A stretch of DNA of 7,188 nucleotides from Lachnospiraceae bacterium UBA3774 (GCA_002369255.1 DFFO01000077.1:1-7188), one strand, 5' to 3'; counted from the stretch's first letter, positions 1-5,041 are shown. Numbers and translations: made by a program. The notes: a model not told the origin generated them from the letters alone.

Positions 1-53
1 TGACGCGGCGAGGTCAGGAAAAATTGCCGGATAAGGAGGAACTGCAGCCATGA
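1..53 (+). other. possible 3' end of an upstream gene (frame unresolved)
   Basis: Two plus-strand frames are open from the left edge. One gives DAARSGKIAG and stops at 32-34, where the TAA overlaps the AAGGAGGA ribosome binding site of the next gene. The other gives TRRGQEKLPDKEELQP and stops at 51-53, overlapping the next ATG as ATGA. Either arrangement is typical of an operon junction, so an upstream co-transcribed gene is likely. Neither tail is long enough to identify. A lar gene (larB or larE) would fit the context, but nothing in these residues shows it. Confidence 0.3.
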
Positions 54-373
54 CTTTGCTGATAACTGTAATAGCGGCAGTAATATGTACCGCCGTTTGG
101 TACTCGAATGAAAAAGCAAGGAAAATGAAGACGGGGCTTTTGTGCTGGCTGTTTTGGGGCGCGTCCGTTATGTGGCTTGTTGACGCTTTCTTTGAGTATG
201 CCGAGCTTCACGAGGAGTTTTTTACGCCGTCCGCAAAAGATATGTTAAACGACGTATATCTAGGACTTTCCGTCGTTGCGCTCGCTCTTGTTATCTGGGT
301 CGTTTATCTGCTTATCAGGGATCCGGAGAAAGTGATAAGATCGGCGCTGAAGAATAATAACAGGAAGGACTGA
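50..373 (+). CDS. small three-helix membrane protein, function unknown, upstream of larC
   Basis: This encodes a 107-residue protein that I do not recognise. The start is well supported: AAGGAGGA at 33-40 sits nine bases before the ATG. Three hydrophobic segments are visible, at about residues 2-17, 28-50 and 69-89. A charged loop (NEKARKMK) follows the first helix and an acidic stretch (EYAELHEEF) follows the second. The tail is basic (RSALKNNNRKD), suggesting a cytoplasmic C terminus by the positive-inside rule. There is no cleavable signal peptide and no catalytic motif that I can see. It ends 30 bases before larC on the same strand with no terminator between, so it is probably in the larC operon. 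A role in nickel-pincer cofactor synthesis or transport is only inferred from position. That it is a real gene is fairly sure; its function is not known. Confidence 0.75.
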   Translation: MTLLITVIAAVICTAVWYSNEKARKMKTGLLCWLFWGASVMWLVDAFFEYAELHEEFFTPSAKDMLNDVYLGLSVVALALVIWVVYLLIRDPEKVIRSALKNNNRKD

Positions 374-403
374 TAATCGTCTGCTGCCTGTTCGGGAGAT
401 TAT

Positions 404-1588
404 ATGAAAGCTCTATATATAGACTGCGGAATGGGCGCCGCCGGAGATATGCTCTGCGGCGCTCTTTTGGAACTGATTCCTGACGCAAAGGCCTTTATCG
501 GCGAGCTGAACGCCGTGGGAATCCCCGGCGTGGAATATCAGGCTGAGCCTTTCGAAAAATGCAAAATAAAGGGAACTCACGTTTCTGTGCGTATTTACGG
601 TAGTATCGAGGGAGAGGATGAGCCGGAACACGTCCATCATCACTCCGGTCTGTCTGAGACGGAGCATATCATTGAGGGGCTGAATATTCCGGAAAAAATA
701 AAAAAAGATATTCTCGGAGTATACAATCTTTTAGCCGCAGTCGAAAGCGAGGTTCACGGTGTTCCGGTTTCGGATATCCATTTTCATGAGGTAGGTACGC
801 TTGACGCCATTGCCGACATAACCGCAGTGTGCATGCTAATGGACCGTCTTGCGCCGGATGCTGTTTTCGCCTCCGCGGTTCACGTCGGGAGCGGAAGCGT
901 AAAATGCGCTCATGGAATTCTTCCCGTACCCGCGCCCGCAACAGCGCTCCTTCTTAAAGGCGTGCCTGTTTACGGCGGTAATATAGAGGGCGAGCTATGC
1001 ACGCCTACAGGCGCGGCCTTGCTTAAATATTACGTTTCGCGGTTCGGACAGATGCCGGTTATGGAGATAGAAAAAATCGGATACGGTATGGGAATGAAGA
1101 ATTTTGAACGCGCGAACTGCGTCAGGGCCTTCCTCGGACATACATCGGACGTTTCCGACCGGATAGCGCAGCTTTCCTGCAACGTTGACGATATGACGGC
1201 CGAAGAAATAGGCTTTGCGATGGACAGGCTGTTTGAGGGCGGGGCAAAAGAGGTCTTCACTGTTCCCGCGGGTATGAAGAAAAACCGCCCGGGAACAATG
1301 ATATGCGTAATATGCTCCCGCGAGGATGAGGATCGCATGGCAAGGCTTCTTTTCAAGCATACCTCTACTATCGGGGTCAGAGTGTCCGAAATGGAGAGAT
1401 TTATAATGGACAGAGAGCTTGAAACCCTTCACACAAAATATGGTGATGTTCGTGTCAAAAAAAGCGGCGGATACGGAATCAAGAGAAGCAAATACGAATA
1501 TGACGACGTCGTCGCGATAGCTAAAAGAGAAGATATCAGTTTCAGAAAAGCCGGGGAGCTGATCCGAAAGGAAGAAGAAAATGAATAA
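404..1588 (+). CDS. larC: LarC, nickel-pincer nucleotide nickel chelatase, full length
   Basis: LarC inserts nickel into pyridinium-3,5-bisthiocarboxylic acid mononucleotide, the last step in making the nickel-pincer cofactor of lactate racemase LarA and related 2-hydroxyacid racemases. It acts in the cytoplasm. The 394 residues match a full-length LarC. The N-terminal domain has GMGAAGDM (9-16), a histidine cluster HVHHH (76-80) of the kind usual in this family and a candidate metal-holding segment, IHFHEVGTLDAIADI (125-139), HGILPVPAPAT (170-180) and CTPTGAALL (199-207). The C-terminal LarC2-type domain has NVDDMT (260-265) and MKKNRPGTMI (291-300). In Lactiplantibacillus plantarum the two domains are joined by a programmed frameshift; here they are one continuous frame. 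GGGAGA at 394-399 precedes the ATG. The gene overlaps the following transporter gene by 8 bases, implying translational coupling. Partners LarA, LarB and LarE are not in the window. Confidence 0.95.
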   Translation: MKALYIDCGMGAAGDMLCGALLELIPDAKAFIGELNAVGIPGVEYQAEPFEKCKIKGTHVSVRIYGSIEGEDEPEHVHHHSGLSETEHIIEGLNIPEKIKKDILGVYNLLAAVESEVHGVPVSDIHFHEVGTLDAIADITAVCMLMDRLAPDAVFASAVHVGSGSVKCAHGILPVPAPATALLLKGVPVYGGNIEGELCTPTGAALLKYYVSRFGQMPVMEIEKIGYGMGMKNFERANCVRAFLGHTSDVSDRIAQLSCNVDDMTAEEIGFAMDRLFEGGAKEVFTVPAGMKKNRPGTMICVICSREDEDRMARLLFKHTSTIGVRVSEMERFIMDRELETLHTKYGDVRVKKSGGYGIKRSKYEYDDVVAIAKREDISFRKAGELIRKEEENE

Positions 1589-2111
1589 AAATATTATCAA
1601 ATTGGTGTATTCCGCTGTCTGCATCGCGCTTGCTATGGTTTTGCCTTTTTTGACGGCTCAGATACCTCAGATAGGAAAGGCTTTAAGCCCTATGCACATT
1701 CCTGTTTTCTTGTGCGGTTTTACGTGCGGATGGCCCTGGGGTCTGGTAGTCGGAATCATTTCTCCGCTGCTTCGTTCCGCTATCTTCGGAATGCCCGCGC
1801 TTTTCCCGGACGCTTGCGCCATGGCTTTTGAGCTTGCCGCATATGGTTTCTTAAGCGGACTGCTTTACAAGCTTTTCCCGAAAAAGACCGGTTATATCTA
1901 CTGCACGCTTATCCTGTCCATGATCGGAGGCAGGATCGTTTGGGGAGCAGCCAGATTTGTATTCTCGAAGATCGCGGGAGCGCAGTTCTCCTTTGCAATG
2001 TTTTTGGCGGGCGGCTTTACAAATGCCATTCCCGGAATCATCCTGCATATAGTGCTTATTCCGCTGATAGTTATAGCGCTTAAAAAAGCGAAGCTTGTTT
2101 TAAACGATTGA
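1581..2111 (+). CDS. ECF transporter S component (substrate-binding membrane subunit)
   Basis: This is a 176-residue integral membrane protein of the ECF S-component type. Such a subunit binds a vitamin-like substrate and works with a shared energising module (EcfT plus the ATPases EcfA/EcfA'), which is not in this window. Hydrophobic segments lie at about 5-22, 38-55, 56-70, 77-97, 104-126 and 136-168, about the six expected. Helix 1 carries A12-x3-A16 (AVCIA), the alanine motif S components use to dock on EcfT. The region SPMHIPVFLCGF (36-47) followed by GLVVGIISPLLRS (54-66) resembles S components often assigned to pantothenate. Because larC overlaps it by 8 bases, a pyridine precursor such as nicotinate is an alternative. 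It is not the CbiM-type nickel S component used by the L. plantarum lar system. The substrate is unproven. AAGGAAG at 1567-1573 serves as ribosome binding site. Confidence 0.85.
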   Translation: MNKNIIKLVYSAVCIALAMVLPFLTAQIPQIGKALSPMHIPVFLCGFTCGWPWGLVVGIISPLLRSAIFGMPALFPDACAMAFELAAYGFLSGLLYKLFPKKTGYIYCTLILSMIGGRIVWGAARFVFSKIAGAQFSFAMFLAGGFTNAIPGIILHIVLIPLIVIALKKAKLVLND

Positions 2112-2134
2112 TGCAGGATCAGAACAAGATATAT

Positions 2135-2167
2135 ACGGAGCCGGTCTAAAAATCGGCTCCGTTTCTT
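2135..2167 (+). terminator. intrinsic terminator of the larC operon
   Basis: ACGGAGCCG (2135-2143) and CGGCTCCGT (2154-2162) form a perfect 9-base-pair stem with a 10-base loop, followed by TTTCTT. It lies 24 bases after the S-component stop codon and directly before the DUF3842 promoter. It therefore separates the larC operon from the DUF3842 transcript. Confidence 0.85.
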
Positions 2168-2194
2168 GCGCCACCGGAAAAAATGCGTTATAAT
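2166..2194 (+). promoter_or_regulatory. sigma-A-type promoter of the DUF3842 gene, probably giving a leaderless mRNA
   Basis: TTGCGC (2166-2171, three of six consensus bases) is separated by exactly 17 bases from a perfect TATAAT (2189-2194). The usual start position, seven bases past the -10 element, is A2201, which is the A of the ATG at 2201-2203. No Shine-Dalgarno sequence precedes that ATG; the six bases before it are CCGCCT. The -35 hexamer overlaps the last U residues of the preceding terminator. Confidence 0.7.
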
Positions 2195-2200
2195 CCGCCT

Positions 2201-2617
2201 ATGGAAAAGAAGAAAAAAGTCATCGTAATAGACGGGCAGGGAGGAAGACTCGGCTGCCTGATGATAGAAAAGATACGGGAAGCGGGGCTTGAGTGTCTCG
2301 TGCGGGCCGTCGGAACCAATACTCTTGCCACAAATGCCATGTTAAAGGCAGGGGCAGATGAGGCGGCGACCGGGGAAAATCCCGTGGTCGTTGCGTGCCG
2401 GGAGGCTGACGTGATAATCGGGCCTGTCGGCATACTGTCTGCGGACGCGCTTCTCGGAGAGATCACTCCGACTATGGCAGCCGCGATTGGACGCAGCGGC
2501 GCCGAAAAAATATTGCTCCCGGTCAACATGTGCAATACACACGTTGTGGGAGCAAATCAGATAAGCTTTTCGGAGCTTGTTTTGGCAGCGGTTTCAGAGC
2601 TGCAAAAGTATATTTAG
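2201..2617 (+). CDS. DUF3842 family protein
   Basis: This 138-residue soluble protein belongs to a family of unknown function (DUF3842). The family-typical features are the glycine-rich start VIVIDGQGGRLG (7-18), AVGTNTLATNAMLKAGAD (36-53), the TGENPVVVAC block (57-66), DVIIGPVGILSADALLGEITP (70-90) and ILLPVNMC (104-111). The opening strand plus glycine loop looks like a Rossmann-type nucleotide-binding fold, but this is inference. ATG 2201 was chosen over the in-frame ATG at 2183 because 2183 lies between the -35 and -10 elements and would add MRYNPP encoded by the promoter itself. The gene follows the larC operon terminator and has its own promoter. It converges on the LDH2 gene with no intergenic base. 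A contribution to nickel-pincer or 2-hydroxyacid metabolism is suggested by position only. Confidence 0.85.
   Translation: MEKKKKVIVIDGQGGRLGCLMIEKIREAGLECLVRAVGTNTLATNAMLKAGADEAATGENPVVVACREADVIIGPVGILSADALLGEITPTMAAAIGRSGAEKILLPVNMCNTHVVGANQISFSELVLAAVSELQKYI
2505..2555 (-). terminator. intrinsic terminator of the LDH2-family gene, inside DUF3842 coding sequence
   Basis: On the minus strand, TTGCTCCC (2555-2548) pairs perfectly with GGGAGCAA (2520-2513). Inside lies a second stem, CAACGTGTG (2546-2538) with CACATGTTG (2532-2524), nine pairs with one G-U, closing on a five-base loop. The hairpin is followed by TATTTTTT (2512-2505). It lies 63-113 bases past the LDH2 stop codon and overlaps DUF3842 codons for about EKILLPVNMCNTHVVGA. 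Read on the plus strand it has no U tract, so it should act only on minus-strand transcripts. Confidence 0.8.
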
Positions 2618-3724
2618 TTATTCCCAGGGGAATTTATAATCCAGCCCCAGCTCATTCCTCAACTGAACAAATTCCTTCTGAATGGATTCGCCAACGGGAA
2701 CTCCTTTGTCTTTGCGGTCCATCCAGGCGTCGTGTTCTTTTTCACCGGCGGTATAAATGCGCTTAGCGCCGGGCGCTTTTTTGCTTGCGCGAAGCGCGCG
2801 GCAGATGTCGCCGGCCGTCTTTTTAAAGGTATCAAGCCCCATGAAAAATTCGGGGTTGATAACGATAAAGAAATGTCCGAGATGATACATTTCGGGATTT
2901 CCGTTTTCGTCTTTGCCGTTTAATGCCTTCATAAACGGGCTGCCGGTAAGAGCGGCGGACATAATCTCGACGATAGTGGTAAAACCGTAGCCTTTATAGC
3001 CGCCGGTCTGTTCTCCGAGACCGCCAAGGGGCAGCAGCGCCGCGTGTCCCGCGCGGATCTGACGGAGGATCTCGCCGGAGTCTGTCAGGGTGTTTCCGTC
3101 TTCGCTTACTACGAGTCCCGCGGGGGTATCCTTGCCGCTGCGCTCATAGAATTCGATCTTTCCGTTCTGGATCGTGGAAGTGGCGCAGTCAAAGTTAAAA
3201 GGAAACTCCTCGTCAGTGGGGATGGTCCAGGTCAGGGGGTTGGTTCCCATCATGGGCTCTACGCCAAACGTAGGAGCGACAGAAGGCCTCGCATTTGTTC
3301 CGCTGACGCCGATCATTCCGGCTTTTTCGGCCATGCCGGTCCAGTATCCGGCTATTCCGTAGTGAGTGGAGTTTTTGATCGCTCCGCAGGCAATACCGTA
3401 GGTGCGGGCTTTTTCTATCAGCATGGTCATCATTTTGTGAGAGGCGACCATTCCCATCCCGTCATGCGCGTCCATGACGACCGTGGTGGGTGTTTCTTTG
3501 AGTATTTCGATCTCGGTCACGGGCTTTAATGTCCCGAGCTTGATCCTGTCGAGATAGATAGGCTTGAATCTGTTGCAGCCGTGGCTTTCGATGCCTCTTC
3601 TGTCAGATTCCAGAAGAACGTCGGTGCAGATCGCGGCGTCCTCTGCAGGCACACCGTACGCTTTAAAAACATCCGTCATAAATCTTTTTGCGGTTTCCCA
3701 ATCAAGATAAGGTCTTGTTTCCAT
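2618..3724 (-). CDS. LDH2/MDH2-family NAD(P)-dependent 2-hydroxyacid dehydrogenase
   Basis: This is a 368-residue cytoplasmic oxidoreductase of the LDH2/MDH2 family, which interconverts 2-hydroxyacids and 2-oxoacids with NAD(P)(H). Members act on malate, lactate, sulfolactate, ureidoglycolate or diketogulonate. Family motifs are RRGIESHGCNRF (42-53, with H48), NSTHYGIAGYW (118-128, with the likely catalytic H121), MGTNPLTWTIPT (159-170), FNFDCATS (177-184) and GGYKGYGF (241-248). Length is normal and the frame intact. AAGGAGA, six bases upstream of the ATG, supports the start. The gene is divergent from ilvE and convergent with DUF3842: its TAA directly abuts the DUF3842 TAG. The exact substrate cannot be read from sequence. 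A 2-hydroxyacid isomerised by a nickel-pincer racemase would be a coherent partner given larC nearby, but that is inference. Confidence 0.9.
   Translation of the reverse strand: METRPYLDWETAKRFMTDVFKAYGVPAEDAAICTDVLLESDRRGIESHGCNRFKPIYLDRIKLGTLKPVTEIEILKETPTTVVMDAHDGMGMVASHKMMTMLIEKARTYGIACGAIKNSTHYGIAGYWTGMAEKAGMIGVSGTNARPSVAPTFGVEPMMGTNPLTWTIPTDEEFPFNFDCATSTIQNGKIEFYERSGKDTPAGLVVSEDGNTLTDSGEILRQIRAGHAALLPLGGLGEQTGGYKGYGFTTIVEIMSAALTGSPFMKALNGKDENGNPEMYHLGHFFIVINPEFFMGLDTFKKTAGDICRALRASKKAPGAKRIYTAGEKEHDAWMDRKDKGVPVGESIQKEFVQLRNELGLDYKFPWE
2765..2782 (+). terminator. probable intrinsic terminator of DUF3842, inside LDH2 coding sequence
   Basis: AGCGC (2765-2769), loop CGG, GCGCT (2773-2777), then a run of six T (2777-2782). 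The stem is short (five pairs, four of them G-C) but the loop and U tract are ideal. It lies about 150 bases past the DUF3842 stop and is read antisense to LDH2 codons KKAPGA (315-320). No better plus-strand terminator is seen between 2618 and 2765. Confidence 0.55.
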
Positions 3725-3744
3725 AAAAAATCTCCTTGCAAAAC

Positions 3745-3771
3745 GGCCGTAGGTTTAATGCGGCCTTTTTT
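3745..3771 (+). terminator. terminator-like hairpin upstream of the LDH2 start
   Basis: GGCCGT (3745-3750), a nine-base loop, GCGGCC (3760-3765) and six T (3766-3771) form a plausible plus-strand intrinsic terminator. No plus-strand gene ends just before it, so it would stop antisense transcripts that have crossed LDH2. On the minus strand the same stem lies between a putative LDH2 promoter and its ribosome binding site, followed only by GTTTTG, so it may instead be a leader hairpin. Confidence 0.45.
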
Positions 3772-3830
3772 AATCATTTTTTTCAAGAAAATAATTAGCA
3801 GATTTCGGGGTATAATGCAAGAATTTTCTG

Positions 3831-3863
3831 CCGTGCCGGCTCAATAAAGATGTTTATGCACGG
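3831..3863. other. inverted repeat in the divergent intergenic region
   Basis: CCGTGC (3831-3836) and GCACGG (3858-3863) are perfect complements. Inside, ATAAA (3844-3848) pairs with TTTAT (3853-3857) around GATG, giving an 11-pair hairpin with a seven-base bulge on one side. On the plus strand it is followed by ATTTTTAAATTT. GTGCC (3833-3837) can alternatively pair with GGCAC (3876-3880), so two exclusive folds are possible. On the minus strand the structure would lie in the leader of the LDH2 mRNA. I do not recognise it as a known riboswitch. Confidence 0.4.
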
Positions 3864-3915
3864 ATTTTTAAATTTGGCACCCTGCCACAGGTCATGCCTG
3901 CAGTCCGGCCCTATG

Positions 3916-3937
3916 AACGGCGCTTATTGCGGCCGTT
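3916..3937. other. inverted repeat AACGGC/GCCGTT in the divergent intergenic region
   Basis: AACGGC (3916-3921) and GCCGTT (3932-3937) pair perfectly around a ten-base centre that can add two more G-C pairs with one bulge. CGGCC at 3906-3910 can compete by pairing with GGCCG at 3931-3935. There is no good U tract in either direction. Its place beside the putative LDH2 promoter suggests a regulatory element or the start of a structured leader, but nothing more can be said. Confidence 0.3.
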
Positions 3938-3963
3938 TACAAAATTATTGAAATATTTTTCAA
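3936..3963 (-). promoter_or_regulatory. possible promoter of the LDH2-family gene
   Basis: On the minus strand, TTGAAA (3963-3958, five of six consensus bases) is followed after 16 bases by TGTAAA (3941-3936, four of six). Transcription would begin near 3929 and give a leader of about 205 bases containing the inverted repeats at 3831-3863 and 3745-3771. The element overlaps the ilvE promoter. The region is AT-rich, so chance matches are possible. Confidence 0.35.
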
Positions 3964-3975
3964 AAGATATATAAT
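3948..3975 (+). promoter_or_regulatory. sigma-A-type promoter of ilvE
   Basis: TTGAAA (3948-3953, five of six consensus bases), a 16-base spacer and a perfect TATAAT (3970-3975). The predicted start is about A3982, giving a 49-base leader before the ilvE ATG at 4031. The in-frame ATG at 3974 overlaps the -10 element and cannot be on this transcript. Confidence 0.75.
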
Positions 3976-3990
3976 GACTTTATTGTTTTT

Positions 3991-4007
3991 TCGGGGAGCG
4001 TCCCCGA
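3991..4007 (+). other. hairpin in the ilvE 5' leader
   Basis: TCGGGGA (3991-3997), loop GCG, TCCCCGA (4001-4007): a perfect seven-pair stem starting about nine bases from the predicted mRNA 5' end. A run of six T precedes it, rather than follows it, so it is not a terminator on this strand. It may protect the 5' end of the mRNA. It leaves the AAAAGGAG site at 4016-4023 free. No T-box sequence is present. Confidence 0.5.
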
Positions 4008-4030
4008 CTTTGACTAAAAGGAGAATCAAT

Positions 4031-5041
4031 ATGGCAGAAAAGAAAAAAGGATTCGGTTACACGAAATTACCTTACCGTTATGTTACTCTTTACAAAGACG
4101 GCGCCTGGGATAACGGCGTTTTGTCGGAAGACGAAAACGTGGTAATAAACGAAAGCGCTTCGGTGCTTCAGTATGCGCAGACCTGTTTTGAAGGAATGAA
4201 AGCATATAAAACAAAAGAAGGAAAGGCGGTTTGCTTCCGCCCCGACCTTAATGCGAAGAGAATGGAAGAGACCTGCATCAGGCTTAAAATGCCGGTTATT
4301 CCTGAGGACAAGTTTATCGACGCCGTAAAGCAGGTCGTAAAAGCCAATATTGATTATATTCCCTCTTATGAGGAAGGCGGTTCGCTGTATATCCGCCCGT
4401 TTATGATAGGAACCAGCCCCGTTATCCCCATTCTTCCGGCTACCGAATATCAATTCAGAATATACTGCAGCCCCGTGGGATATTATTTCGGCGGCGGCGT
4501 AAACGCCTTAAAGCTTCAGGTGAGTGATTATGACCGCGCCGCGCCTCACGGAACCGGAAATATCAAGGCGGGACTTAACTATGCGATGAGCCTTTACGTT
4601 ACCATGCAGGCTCATGAGAACGGTTTTGACGAGAACGTTTATCTGGATCCCGCGACTCGCACCTTTATCGAGGAGACCGGCGGCGCGAATCTCATCTTTG
4701 TCTCAAAGGATGGAAAGCTAATCGTTCCGAAGTCTGATTCGATCCTTCCTTCCATTACGCGCAGATCTCTCGTGGCTATAGCCAAGGATTATTTCGGAAT
4801 CGAGGTTGAGGAGAGACAGGTGCGCCTTGAAGAGCTTGCCGATTTCGCAGAATGCGGAATGTGCGGAACCGCGGCTGTTCTCTCGCCGGTTAAGATGATC
4901 AGCGATCATGGCAAAGAGTACAACTTCACTATCGAAGAGGACGGCTATGGCAAGATCCTCGGACAGCTTCGCAAGACGCTTACCGGCATTCAGGTAGGCG
5001 ATATAGAGGCGCCTAAAGGCTGGGTAGTTGATATCGATTGA
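4031..5041 (+). CDS. ilvE: branched-chain amino acid aminotransferase
   Basis: This PLP enzyme catalyses reversible transamination between leucine, isoleucine or valine and 2-oxoglutarate, the last step of branched-chain amino acid synthesis, in the cytoplasm. The 336-residue length is normal for the class II (fold-type IV) BCAT family. Visible motifs are QTCFEGMKAY (50-59), SLYIRPFMIGTSP (118-130), HGTGNIKAGLNYA (173-185) with the PLP-binding lysine K179, IEETGGANLIF (213-223) with the conserved glutamates, SILPSITRRSL (237-247), and CGMCGTAAVLSP (275-286), which includes a CxxC pair (C275, C278). The start at 4031 follows AAAAGGAG (4016-4023) by seven bases; an upstream in-frame ATG at 3974 is rejected because it lies in the promoter. 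The gene is followed after 79 bases by glmS on the same strand and may be co-transcribed with it, depending on the hairpin between them. Confidence 0.94.
   Translation: MAEKKKGFGYTKLPYRYVTLYKDGAWDNGVLSEDENVVINESASVLQYAQTCFEGMKAYKTKEGKAVCFRPDLNAKRMEETCIRLKMPVIPEDKFIDAVKQVVKANIDYIPSYEEGGSLYIRPFMIGTSPVIPILPATEYQFRIYCSPVGYYFGGGVNALKLQVSDYDRAAPHGTGNIKAGLNYAMSLYVTMQAHENGFDENVYLDPATRTFIEETGGANLIFVSKDGKLIVPKSDSILPSITRRSLVAIAKDYFGIEVEERQVRLEELADFAECGMCGTAAVLSPVKMISDHGKEYNFTIEEDGYGKILGQLRKTLTGIQVGDIEAPKGWVVDID

Noticed and set aside
995..1624. Long minus-strand open frame opposite larC
   Set aside because: It is a shadow of a clearly conserved gene on the plus strand, with no ribosome binding site and no recognisable domain.
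2633..2646. Palindrome ATTCCCAGGGGAAT at the LDH2 end as a bidirectional terminator
   Set aside because: The loop would be only two bases and no U tract follows on either strand.
3811..3816. Perfect TATAAT on the plus strand in the intergenic region
   Set aside because: No -35 element at 16-18 bases (AAAATA at 17), no TG extension, and no gene follows; the ilvE promoter at 3948-3975 is far better.
3868..3895. Minus-strand string GGCAGGGTG followed soon by AAATT, resembling part of an FMN riboswitch
   Set aside because: The other conserved FMN-riboswitch segments (AGGATA-type start, CCGGCGGTA, GCCGACAG) are absent and the adjoining gene has no flavin link, so this is chance.
3974..4030. Upstream in-frame start extending ilvE by 19 residues
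   Set aside because: The ATG overlaps the -10 element and lies before the predicted transcription start; the ATG at 4031 has a proper ribosome binding site and gives the normal family N terminus.
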